Source of the DNA: JAHJDS01 sp964569795
Lineage (GTDB): Bacteria > Desulfobacterota > Desulfarculia > Desulfarculales > JAHJDS01
Reading direction: 5' to 3'
Length of the DNA stretch: 64,000 nt
NCBI GenBank assembly: GCA_964569795.1
Contig: CAZMVB010000013.1
Span: 1 to 64,000 of the forward strand
The stretch's first letter is position 1; each line of letters begins with the position of its first letter. A program made the position numbers and the translations under genes. Below the pieces are notes generated by a model that did no database searches, had not been told where the DNA came from, and saw nothing but the letters and a program-made list of their open reading frames with translations. Below, piece by piece: positions 1-7,036 of the stretch.

Positions 1-957
1 CCTCCCCCTCCCCCCGCCCCGGCCGAGCCCGAGGCCGCGCCCGAGCCGGTCACCCGGGAGGTCCTCGACGTGCCCTGGGAAGTCCTCTTCCAGTCGCTGT
101 ACGAGTTCTGCACCAACGAGGTCGTCAAGAAGCACATCAAGAACATGGGGGCGCAGCCGGACCAGTTCGACCTCGAGGTCTTCAACCAGCGGCTGCACCA
201 GGTGACCGAGGGCCTCACCCCGGACGAGGACCACTTCATCGGCCTGCCCCTGACCAAGGTCTTCGAGCTGCTCTTCAAGAGCACCGCCAACCAGGAATTT
301 CAGCAACTGCTGCGCAAGATGAACGGCACCATCTCCAATATCTTCCTGGAGCCCAACCTGACCGTCGAGCCGCAGTTGACCACCATCACCGAGACGCCGA
401 TTGCCGGGGAGGCCCCCCCGGCCGAGGAGGCCCTCCCGCCCCCCGCCAGCGAGGCCGCGGCACCGGAACCGGACCGGGCCTTCATGGAACTGACCGAGGA
501 ACTGAACCGGGTCCTGGCCGACGCCCCGGACCGGGACCGGGTGCGGGCGGCCGTCGAGGGCCTGGACCGGCTCATCCTGCTGGGTCCCGAGGCCAAGGCC
601 GGTCTGGCCGGCTCGGCCGAGGCGGTGGCCGAGACCATCGGCCGGATCGGCGCCCACATCACCTCGATCCTCGAGAGCCTGTCGTTCCAGGACCTCTCGG
701 GCCAGCAAATCAAGCGCATCGTCAAGCTGCTGGCCGAGTTCCAGGTCCAGCTCCTGGCCCTGGTCGTCTCCTTCGGGACCCGGCTGCGGACCTATCAGGA
801 ACGGGGGGAGTTGGGCCTGGACGAGGGGGCCAAGCTGGCCCAGCGGGACGTGGACAACATGCTCGACCGGGTCAAGGGCGGGGACCTTTCCGAAGAACAC
901 GCCGGGGGATTGGACCAGGGCGAGGTCGATCGGATCCTGGCCGAGAGCGGTTTCTGA
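1..957 (+). CDS. CheZ-like chemotaxis phosphatase (5' end outside window)
   Basis: The frame is open from the first base, so the gene starts upstream; an internal GTG at 70 is possible but not needed. A Pro/Glu-rich linker leads into a long helical region. The core motif QDLSGQ lies at 688-705. In E. coli CheZ the matching D and Q (QDLTGQ) are the catalytic pair that dephosphorylates CheY-P, and both are kept here (codons 691 and 703). The C-terminus EVDRILAESGF resembles the CheZ tail that binds CheY. A second Pro/Ala-rich linker (about 400-475) separates an N-terminal helical part from the CheZ core. It probably acts in the cytoplasm at chemotaxis or other response-regulator complexes. The family is clear from the motif and tail; the exact partner is not visible. 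Confidence 0.75.
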   Translation, partial: PPPPPAPAEPEAAPEPVTREVLDVPWEVLFQSLYEFCTNEVVKKHIKNMGAQPDQFDLEVFNQRLHQVTEGLTPDEDHFIGLPLTKVFELLFKSTANQEFQQLLRKMNGTISNIFLEPNLTVEPQLTTITETPIAGEAPPAEEALPPPASEAAAPEPDRAFMELTEELNRVLADAPDRDRVRAAVEGLDRLILLGPEAKAGLAGSAEAVAETIGRIGAHITSILESLSFQDLSGQQIKRIVKLLAEFQVQLLALVVSFGTRLRTYQERGELGLDEGAKLAQRDVDNMLDRVKGGDLSEEHAGGLDQGEVDRILAESGF

Positions 958-1419
958 TCAGCCCGGGGACATAAAACCGGCCGCCACCCAGAGCGCCGTC
1001 CCGGCCGCGGCCGCCAGGCCGGCGGCGCCCATGACCCGGCGGGCGGTTGGGACCGGGCCGAAGGCGGCGACGGCCAGCCGGGCCCCGGCCGGGAGAAGGA
1101 GCAGCCAGGCCCAGCCCGCCAGCCATTGGGACCAGTCGCCCCAGGTCCCCCCTTGCCAGGCCGCGGCCGCCGCGCCCAGGCCGAGCCCCCAGACCCAGGC
1201 CAGACCAAAGGGCCGGGCCCCGGGGAGGAACCGCCCCCCCAGGGCCGCCGGGACCACGGCCGCGGACCAGGCCGCGGCCCCGAACAGGCCGCGGTGAACG
1301 AGATTGGTTGGGGAAAAGCCGTCCACGCCCAAAGATCCCGCCAGCAGCAGAAACGGCCCCCCGATCAGCCACAGGGCGGCCGCCAGACCGCCTCCTCGAG
1401 GGCCGGCCACGGGCGGCAA
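958..1419 (-). CDS. small polytopic membrane protein, unknown function
   Basis: About 150 residues, strongly hydrophobic, Ala/Gly/Trp-rich, with about four to five predicted membrane segments. It begins 3 bp after the nrdG stop on the same strand and abuts the cheZ-like stop at its 3' end, so it is probably the last gene of the nrd operon. The longest frame uses TTG at 1419; GTG at 1410 is an alternative, and no clear Shine-Dalgarno sequence separates them. No family recognised. Its GC-rich, low-complexity composition makes it less secure than its neighbours, but the opposite frames look less protein-like. Confidence 0.5.
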   Translation of the reverse strand: MPPVAGPRGGGLAAALWLIGGPFLLLAGSLGVDGFSPTNLVHRGLFGAAAWSAAVVPAALGGRFLPGARPFGLAWVWGLGLGAAAAAWQGGTWGDWSQWLAGWAWLLLLPAGARLAVAAFGPVPTARRVMGAAGLAAAAGTALWVAAGFMSPG

Positions 1420-1422
1420 GGC

Positions 1423-2211
1423 TCAGACCGCGATGCTTTGCGTCCGGGCGTGGACGGCCGCCCGTTTCAGGTCGGCGAATTCTTCGTCAGTGAAGGCCGG
1501 CCGCTCCCGGAAGGCGGGGTCCAGGGCGTTGTCCGGTCGGAAGTTTTGCAGGCGCCACTCCAGGGCCGGGGGCACGTAGCGGGCCATCCGCTGAATGACG
1601 TCCTCGTCGTGCAGGCCGGGGACGACCGTGGTCCGGAGTTCGGCCGAGGGGGCCTGGGCCAAGACCTCGATGGAGCGGGAGACGGCCAGGACGTCGGCCC
1701 CGGGACCGGCCACCAGGCCGTAGGGCGACGGCTCGAGGATCATCTTCAGGTCCAGGGCGACGTGATCCACCAGGCCCCGGTCCAAAAGGTCGATCAAGAC
1801 CTGGGGCCGGGAGCCGTTGGTGTCCAGCTTGACGGCCAGGCCGATCTCCTTGAGGGCCGCCAGCAGCCGGGGCAGGGTCGGATGCAGCGTCGGCTCGCCG
1901 CCGGTGACGCAGACCCCGTCCAGCCAGGGCCCGAAGGCCCCCAGCCGGTTGAGCACCGCCGGCAGGGGGATGGTCTCGAACCGGTCGGGATCGGCGATCA
2001 GGTCGTGGTTGTGACAGTAGGGACAGCGGAAGTTGCAGCCCGGCAGAAACAGCACCGCCGCCACCCGGCCGTCCCAGTCCACGAACGAGGTCTCGACAAA
2101 GCCCTTGATCGGCGGAGACTCGACCATCTGGTCCCCGGCCGCAGCCCGCATCGCCCCCGGGGACGGGCCGAGCCTGTCCACGGCCCTCAGGTGTTGACCC
2201 TTAATTGTCAT
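1423..2211 (-). CDS. nrdG: anaerobic ribonucleotide reductase activating protein, radical SAM
   Basis: Radical SAM enzyme that generates the glycyl radical on NrdD. The cluster motif CNFRCPYC (CxxxCxxC) is followed by the VTGGEPTLHP region typical of pyruvate-formate-lyase/NrdG activases. At about 262 residues it is slightly longer than usual; the first 35 residues before VESPPIKGFVETSF are not typical, so the true start may be the ATG at 2127 or one between. As drawn it overlaps the end of the glutaredoxin-like gene by 11 bp. It lies downstream of nrdD in one operon, which fits the role. The KGFVETSF..W..R start of the domain and the C-terminal TDEEF region match the one-domain activase family called anaerobic RNR activating protein. 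Confidence 0.88.
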   Translation of the reverse strand: MTIKGQHLRAVDRLGPSPGAMRAAAGDQMVESPPIKGFVETSFVDWDGRVAAVLFLPGCNFRCPYCHNHDLIADPDRFETIPLPAVLNRLGAFGPWLDGVCVTGGEPTLHPTLPRLLAALKEIGLAVKLDTNGSRPQVLIDLLDRGLVDHVALDLKMILEPSPYGLVAGPGADVLAVSRSIEVLAQAPSAELRTTVVPGLHDEDVIQRMARYVPPALEWRLQNFRPDNALDPAFRERPAFTDEEFADLKRAAVHARTQSIAV

Positions 2212-2452
2212 GTTGCAATTGGCGAAGGTAGCGTTCGATGCGCAGTTGACCGGCCAGGTAGGACGAATCGTCCAGGACCAGGATCGGCAGGACCCGCTGG
2301 GCGGTCTCGACCAGCTCGTGCCAGGCCAGGTGGGCCAGGGCGGTGGCGTTGTCCAGCTTCTCCACCTGCACCCCCAACTCGCCCAGGTCGAAACCGTTCT
2401 TGATCACCTCGCATTTGTGGCAGCCCGGCTTGGTGAACAGCGTCATGAACAA
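2201..2452 (-). CDS. glutaredoxin/NrdH-like thiol protein
   Basis: An 83-residue protein beginning MFMTLFTKPGCHKCEVIK, a thioredoxin-fold start with a CHKC redox pair at residues 11-14. A cis-Pro region (VLPILVLDD) follows at the usual place. It sits between nrdD and nrdG, so it may supply electrons or assist reductase turnover, as NrdH does for other reductases. That role is inferred from position. Other NrdD enzymes use formate or thioredoxin as the reductant, and a dedicated glutaredoxin-like gene inside the operon suggests the thioredoxin/glutaredoxin-dependent type. Confidence 0.8.
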   Translation of the reverse strand: MFMTLFTKPGCHKCEVIKNGFDLGELGVQVEKLDNATALAHLAWHELVETAQRVLPILVLDDSSYLAGQLRIERYLRQLQHDN

Positions 2453-2482
2453 ATACCCCCGTGATTCATCGTCCCCTTCCGG

Positions 2483-4594
2483 TCAGGCGGCCGTGGACGG
2501 GAACTGGTTGGAGTTGCGGTAACGGTCCCGGAGCTCTCCCAGCTTGCCCTTGTTCCAGGAACTGATCTTGGTGAAGTATCCGGTGATCCGGGTGATGCCC
2601 TCGACGTCGGTCGAATCACAGTAAACGCAGGTCTCCCTCAGGCCCCGGGTGGTCCGGCCGCAGGCCTTGCACGAGGTGAACTCGGGCGAGAAGGCGACCT
2701 GGTCGTTCTTGGAGTGCTTGAAGGTCTTGACGATGAACGCCGCCAGCGAGGAGGCCGCCGGCCGGGCCTCCCCCAGCCAGATGTGGGTGATGGACCCGGC
2801 CTCGATCAGGGGGTGGAACCGTCCCTCGAACCTGACCCGGTCGATGGGGCTCAAGAGCGACCCGACGTTGTACAGGGTCGAGTTGGTGTAATAGACCTGG
2901 TTGCGCAGCAGGTCTCCCTTGACGATGTGCTTGGCCGCCTCGGTGTAATGGTCCAGGTCCAGCTTGGCGAAGCGGTAGGCCGTGGACTCGGCCGGGGTCT
3001 GCTCCAGGACGAAGTTCAGGCCGTGCTCGGCGCTCATCTTGGCGGCCACCAGGTTCTGGTGGGCGATGATCTTGAGGCCCAGCCGGAAGGCCCGTTCCGA
3101 ATCGTGGAGCTGCTCGCCGGTGTGGTACTGGACCATCTCGTTGAGGCCGACCATGCCGATCAGGTGGGTCGCCCGGTGCATCCGCAGGTAGCGCTCGCCG
3201 TCCAGGTCCATGGCCAGCAGGGACAGCGGCCCGTTGTGGCCCAGGTCTAAAAGCTTCTCGATGAACCGCCGCTTCTGGAGATGGGCCGTGGCCGCCAGTT
3301 GCATCCGCTCGGTCAACAGGTCGAACAGGGCGGCGTCGTCCCCCTGGGCCTGGTAGGCGATCCGGGGCAGGTTGAGGGTCACGTTCTGGAGGGCCGAGTA
3401 CCGCATCTTCCAGGGGGTCCGGGCGTCCTCCAGATCGGACTTCTCCAGCTTGAACGACAGCCGGCAGCACTCGCTGATCTTGGCCGTCTCGCCCCGGTCG
3501 AAGATGAAGTAGGTGTTGCCCTTTTCGGCGGCCACCCGGCAGATGTGGCCCAGAAAATCCTCGTGGCCCGGGGTCTGGAAGAATTTCTCGGTGATGTGGA
3601 CCAGGGGCTTGGGGAAGAAAAAGGGCCGGCCCGCGCCGTCGCCCTCGAGATAGACGTCGAACAGGGCCCAGACGAATTTGCGGGCCAGTTCGGCGTAGTC
3701 GGCGTAGGTCTTGCCCGTGTACACGCCCCCCGGGCCGATGGCCGGGACGTCCTCGAAGTGCTTGGGCACCTCCCAGTAGAGGTTGATGTCGGTGAACACC
3801 GCCTGGCCGCCCCGGGCCACGGCCTGCTGGGAGAACTCGAAGACCAGCATCTGGGCCAGTTGCCTCAGCTCGCCGTCACTCATCCCCGTGAGGTACGGGG
3901 CGAAGAAGAGGTTGACCGCGTCCCAGCCGATGGCCCCCGCGAAATGACACTGGAGGCTGGCGGCGAACTTGACCATGTGGGCCAGGAGCACCTCGGCGTG
4001 CTTGGCCGGCTTGGCCATGGCCAGCGAGTTGGGCAGGTTCAGGCCGTACCGCTTGATGTACTCCAGGGACTGGCCCGAACAGTAGGGCCGATCGACCATG
4101 CCCAGGTCGTGGAGGTGCAGGTCCCCCCGGGCGTGGGCGTCGCCCACCTCCTGCGAGAAGACCCGCAGCAGGGCGTATTCCTTCTTGATGGACTCGGCCA
4201 GGGTCAGGTTGGTCGCCTCGGGGCCGTGGGGCACGTTGGCGTTTTCCTTGTTCTGGTGGAAGAGAAGCTGCTCCACGTCGTAGAGCGGGACGCCCAGGCG
4301 GGTGTGCCGGCGGCGGGAGTCTTCCTTGCCGTGCTCGATCAGCTTGGCGTTGACCAGCTCCCGGATCAGGGGCGCGGTCAGAATCTTGACCTGCCGGGAC
4401 TGGATGAACTCCTCGACTTCCCTGGCTATCTGCTCCGCGACGTCGGGCTGGACGTACGTCTCGCGGACCAGGGCTTCTTGAATGCGGCGCCGATCCCAGT
4501 GGGCGATGGTCTCATCCGAAGTCCGAACGAACAGGGCCACGTCCGTGGCATCAATGGGTGCCGTCTGCTTCGGTACGACCGAAAGTTGAGCCAT
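2483..4594 (-). CDS. nrdD: anaerobic ribonucleoside-triphosphate reductase (class III)
   Basis: Glycyl-radical enzyme reducing NTPs to dNTPs without oxygen. Domains in order: an N-terminal ATP-cone (about residues 20-105, allosteric nucleotide site), the ten-stranded barrel, and a C-terminal zinc site (CKAC...CVYC). The radical loop is RITGY, with the glycine near residue 672 of 703. It has a full-length start at 4594 with a strong GGAGGAG ribosome site. It heads an operon with the glutaredoxin-like gene, nrdG and a membrane protein. Upstream are a clean promoter and two NrdR-box-like sites, so NrdR and ATP/dATP levels probably control it. No class I or II reductase gene appears in the window. 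Confidence 0.95.
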   Translation of the reverse strand: MAQLSVVPKQTAPIDATDVALFVRTSDETIAHWDRRRIQEALVRETYVQPDVAEQIAREVEEFIQSRQVKILTAPLIRELVNAKLIEHGKEDSRRRHTRLGVPLYDVEQLLFHQNKENANVPHGPEATNLTLAESIKKEYALLRVFSQEVGDAHARGDLHLHDLGMVDRPYCSGQSLEYIKRYGLNLPNSLAMAKPAKHAEVLLAHMVKFAASLQCHFAGAIGWDAVNLFFAPYLTGMSDGELRQLAQMLVFEFSQQAVARGGQAVFTDINLYWEVPKHFEDVPAIGPGGVYTGKTYADYAELARKFVWALFDVYLEGDGAGRPFFFPKPLVHITEKFFQTPGHEDFLGHICRVAAEKGNTYFIFDRGETAKISECCRLSFKLEKSDLEDARTPWKMRYSALQNVTLNLPRIAYQAQGDDAALFDLLTERMQLAATAHLQKRRFIEKLLDLGHNGPLSLLAMDLDGERYLRMHRATHLIGMVGLNEMVQYHTGEQLHDSERAFRLGLKIIAHQNLVAAKMSAEHGLNFVLEQTPAESTAYRFAKLDLDHYTEAAKHIVKGDLLRNQVYYTNSTLYNVGSLLSPIDRVRFEGRFHPLIEAGSITHIWLGEARPAASSLAAFIVKTFKHSKNDQVAFSPEFTSCKACGRTTRGLRETCVYCDSTDVEGITRITGYFTKISSWNKGKLGELRDRYRNSNQFPSTAA

Positions 4595-4698
4595 CTTCTC
4601 CTCCCCGCTTCTCCAGAAAGGGTTTTTGGTCGATTTTTCGAGCCGGGCGGCCTTTTTGGCGGCCGCTCGACCCCCAGCCGCCTATCTCGCGATTACCC

Positions 4699-4743
4699 GC
4701 ACAATGTAGTGTGCCTTAACCACATAGACACAATATATGGGGG
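4699..4743. promoter_or_regulatory. two NrdR-box-like operators
   Basis: Box A at 4699-4714 (GCACAATGTAGTGTGC) matches the NrdR consensus ACACWATATATWGTGT at about 12 of 16 positions. Box B at 4728-4743 (ACACAATATATGGGGG) matches at about 13 of 16 and overlaps the -10 element. Known NrdR boxes come in pairs about three helical turns apart; these start 29 bp apart. NrdR is the ATP-cone/zinc-finger repressor of ribonucleotide reductase genes. Its gene is not in the window. Confidence 0.7.
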
Positions 4744-4758
4744 TAGATTGGCTGTCAA
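4730..4758 (-). promoter_or_regulatory. nrdD promoter
   Basis: Read on the minus strand: TTGACA (4758-4753), a 17-bp spacer, then TATTGT (4735-4730). The predicted start of transcription is near 4723, which leaves a leader of about 130 nt before nrdD. That leader contains a GC-rich hairpin (TCGAGC.../...GCTCGA, 4639-4672 region). Confidence 0.75.
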
Positions 4759-5177
4759 GTAAAAAACAGCGGACCATTGAAAAAAATTTAAGCCATGGTT
4801 TATGTTCTTGCCATAACTATCAGTTAAAACAAATATTTTTTGACAGGAAAATCCGCGCGCCATCGGTGGCGACAAACACCTGCTCCCAACCGATGTTTCC
4901 GGCCCTGGTCGAGGCCGCCCGGCCGAGACCATGACTTAAAATAAACGTTATAGCAAATGGTTACGGCGGTACAGCCACCCGGTTTTGGCCCTCAAGACCC
5001 CCCTTGGGCCGGGTCTGGGACCGGACGTCCCGGCCGGGATCGCGCCGCCGGGACCCCCTTGCCCGCCGTCCGGGGCGTCCCGACCGGGCCGGCCCCGGTC
5101 TTTTCGAGACGGCCTGTAAAAATCTGGACAGGGCCAGGTCAAATGTGTTAACAAAACTAATTTCTTGGGGCCGATAG
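4759..5177. other. intergenic region with no gene seen
   Basis: A 419-bp space between the divergent nrdD operon and the flippase-like gene. The part nearest nrdD is AT-rich; the rest is GC-rich. Short open frames here lack ribosome sites and family-like sequence. A TTGACA at 4840-4845 has no good -10 partner. No RNA gene recognised. Confidence 0.5.
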
Positions 5178-6275
5178 ATGAGCAAGAAGCGCCTGATTTC
5201 CATCGCCCTGTCCCTGGCCGTGAGCGCCCTGGCCCTGTGGCTGTTTTTCGCCAACAAGCAACTGACCTGGTCGGCCATGATCCAGGCCGCGGACCGGACC
5301 AATCTATGGTGGTTTTGCCTGTCGGTGGGGATCTTTGTCTTCAGCTTCTGGCTGCGGGCCCTGCGGTGGCGCTACCTGACGGCCCCGATCAAGCGGATTT
5401 CGAGCGGGCCCCTGTTTTCGGCCCTGATGATCGGCTTCATGGCCAACAACCTGCTCCCGGCCCACCTGGGCGAGTTCGTCCGGGCCTATGTCCTGGGCCG
5501 CCGGGAATCGATCTCCAAGTCAGCGGCCCTGGCCACGGTGGTGGTCGAGCGCATCTTCGACGGCCTGACCATCCTGACCCTGTTTCTGGGGGCGGTGTTT
5601 CTGTTCATGGATCCGGCGTCGCTGGTGATCGAGCTCCATCGGGACTTGCCCGGTTTCTGGCACCTGGTGGCTGGTCCGGCCGGCCGGTGGCTGACCCCGG
5701 GGGGCAGCCTGGACCTGCGGCTGGTGGCCCTGCTGGTCCTGGGCCTTTACGTGACGGCCATGGTGGTGGTCATCGTCCTCCGGGTCCGGTCGCGGCTGGT
5801 CCTGGGGCCGGTCGAGTGGTGCTGCCGGCTGCTGCCGACCACCCTGGGGGAGCGGGTGATGGGGCTGCTCCGGTCCTTTGTCGAGGGCCTTCGTTTCCGC
5901 CGGGGCATGGACCTGGTGTGGATCGTGGTTTACTCCTTCATCATCTGGCTGACCCTGGGGTTTCACGTCTGGGTACTGTCCTGGTCCTTGAGTCTGAACA
6001 TCGGCTATGCCGGGGCGGTGTTCGTGGAGATGGCCATCGCCATCATGGTCATGGTTCCGGCCGCGCCCGGGTACTTGGGGACCCACCAACTGGCCGCGGC
6101 GACCACCCTGGGCCTGCTTCTGGTCCCGGCTGGCCCGGCCGGGGCCTTTGCCTGGCTGGCCTGGCTGATCGGCTACGTGCCGGTGGTCTTGATCGGGATG
6201 GTCTGCATGTGGCGGGAGGGCTTGAGCCTGAAGGTGCTCCGGGCCGAGGTCCGAACCCAGGTCGAGTCCGACTGA
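5178..6275 (+). CDS. lysylphosphatidylglycerol-synthase-like/flippase-like integral membrane protein (UPF0104)
   Basis: A 365-residue polytopic protein with about eight membrane segments. It has the two motifs of the UPF0104/LPG-synthase N-terminal domain family: NNLLPAHLGEFVRAY near residue 95 and AAPGYLGTHQ near residue 300. Members are thought to move lipids or polyprenyl-linked substrates across the inner membrane. The soluble C-terminal transferase domain found in MprF is absent. It stands alone on the plus strand; the ATG at 5178 gives a clean N-terminal basic stretch (SKKR) followed by a membrane helix. The substrate cannot be read from the sequence. Confidence 0.8.
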   Translation: MSKKRLISIALSLAVSALALWLFFANKQLTWSAMIQAADRTNLWWFCLSVGIFVFSFWLRALRWRYLTAPIKRISSGPLFSALMIGFMANNLLPAHLGEFVRAYVLGRRESISKSAALATVVVERIFDGLTILTLFLGAVFLFMDPASLVIELHRDLPGFWHLVAGPAGRWLTPGGSLDLRLVALLVLGLYVTAMVVVIVLRVRSRLVLGPVEWCCRLLPTTLGERVMGLLRSFVEGLRFRRGMDLVWIVVYSFIIWLTLGFHVWVLSWSLSLNIGYAGAVFVEMAIAIMVMVPAAPGYLGTHQLAAATTLGLLLVPAGPAGAFAWLAWLIGYVPVVLIGMVCMWREGLSLKVLRAEVRTQVESD

Positions 6276-6296
6276 TCCGGGTCGCCCAAAAAAAAC

Positions 6297-6325
6297 TTGA
6301 CACTCCCCCCGCCAGGGATTAAATT
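6297..6325 (+). promoter_or_regulatory. promoter of the attenuator-controlled unit
   Basis: A perfect TTGACA at 6297-6302, a 17-bp spacer, and TAAATT at 6320-6325 (4 of 6 to TATAAT). It lies about 20 bp after the flippase stop and points at the leader peptide. Transcription would begin close to 6332. Confidence 0.65.
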
Positions 6326-6349
6326 AAATCAACGAGGAGCAAAACCGTC

Positions 6350-6412
6350 ATGTCCCAGAGCTATCGTCGATTTTACTTTTTCTTTTATTTCGGGGGTAGC
6401 TCTGCGCCTTAG
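6350..6412 (+). CDS. Phe/Tyr-rich leader peptide (20 residues)
   Basis: The frame reads MSQSYRRFYFFFYFGGSSAP and stops. Seven successive codons (6371-6391) are Phe or Tyr (FYFFFYF), with another Tyr earlier. GAGGAG at 6334-6339 is a strong ribosome site 10 nt before the ATG. Such a cluster of control codons ahead of a terminator is the hallmark of ribosome-mediated attenuation, as in pheA, pheST and trp leaders. Here charged tRNA-Phe and tRNA-Tyr levels would be sensed. It is too short for ordinary gene callers. Confidence 0.85.
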   Translation: MSQSYRRFYFFFYFGGSSAP

Positions 6413-6476
6413 GGACTGACAAGTATAACTGAAATCCTTCGGGCCGGAGCAAACAAGCTTCGGCCCGATTTTTTTT
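6356..6476 (+). promoter_or_regulatory. aromatic amino-acid attenuator with intrinsic terminator
   Basis: Four segments form alternative hairpins. Segment 1 (6356-6365) pairs with segment 2 (6395-6404): ten pairs including one G-U, with the Phe/Tyr codons in the loop. Segment 2 (6399-6408) can instead pair with segment 3 (6441-6450): GCTCTG against CGGAGC, plus two outer pairs. Segment 3 (6440-6450) pairs with segment 4 (6457-6467): 11 pairs, six-base loop AAACAA, followed by eight T (6469-6476), an intrinsic terminator. A ribosome stalled in the Phe/Tyr run would mask segment 1, free segment 2 and block the terminator. Pairings were worked out by hand. Confidence 0.85.
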
Positions 6477-6486
6477 GGAGCAAATC

Positions 6487-6870
6487 ATGCGCCTGAACCT
6501 GGACCGGATTCAACCGAGCGAGATTCATCTGCGGGAGAAGACCCTGTGGTCGCTGCTGGTGGCCCACAAACAGGGCCGGGCCGGCGACATTCCGCCGATC
6601 AAGGTGGTGTTCGACGACCTTCACGGGCAGTGGGTCATCTGGGACGGCAACACCCGGGCCTATGCCCTGTCCCTGTTGGGCCGGAAGGAAATCGAGGTCG
6701 AGATCGCCCCCCGCGGCGCGGCCGGGCGGGACGAGGTGATGCGGGGGGCCCAGGCCTGCCGGCTGCGGGGCATCCACCGGATCAGCCACCTCAATCCGAT
6801 CGACGTCCTGCCCGACGACCGCTGGCGGGCCCGGCCCATCGTCACCTACGATCAGATAAAGACCGCCTGA
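6487..6870 (+). CDS. ParB/sulfiredoxin-fold small protein under Phe/Tyr attenuation
   Basis: A 127-residue protein. The ATG at 6487 is chosen because GGAG at 6477-6480 sits 6 nt upstream, right after the terminator T-run. Residues about 35-75 (PPIKVVF...WVIWDGNTRAYALSLLG) look like the ParB N-terminal/sulfiredoxin fold, where a DGNTR-like loop binds nucleotide and phosphate. There is no helix-turn-helix, so it is not a chromosome-partition ParB. The fold also contains small kinases such as archaeal SerK, so an amino-acid- or nucleotide-linked enzyme is possible, but the function is unknown. The attenuator links its expression to Phe/Tyr supply. It is the only gene in the unit before the next promoter. 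Confidence 0.75.
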   Translation: MRLNLDRIQPSEIHLREKTLWSLLVAHKQGRAGDIPPIKVVFDDLHGQWVIWDGNTRAYALSLLGRKEIEVEIAPRGAAGRDEVMRGAQACRLRGIHRISHLNPIDVLPDDRWRARPIVTYDQIKTA

Positions 6871-6896
6871 TCCTCCCGGTTTTAAACAAGAAACGG

Positions 6897-6924
6897 TTGC
6901 GCCTGACGGCCAATCATGTATAGT
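6897..6924 (+). promoter_or_regulatory. probable promoter of the PAS-GGDEF gene
   Basis: TTGCGC at 6897-6902, a 16-bp spacer and TATAGT at 6919-6924. The leader to the GTG start is about 105 nt. Confidence 0.5.
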
Positions 6925-7036
6925 GGGGTTGCCAAGTTGAGTCATGGTACAATAACCGGTCGGGATACGGCGGAGCGGGCCGTTCGGTCTCAAACCCGTC
7001 CACCGGGTCCCCCGGGCCGCCTCCGGAGCCGTTGCC

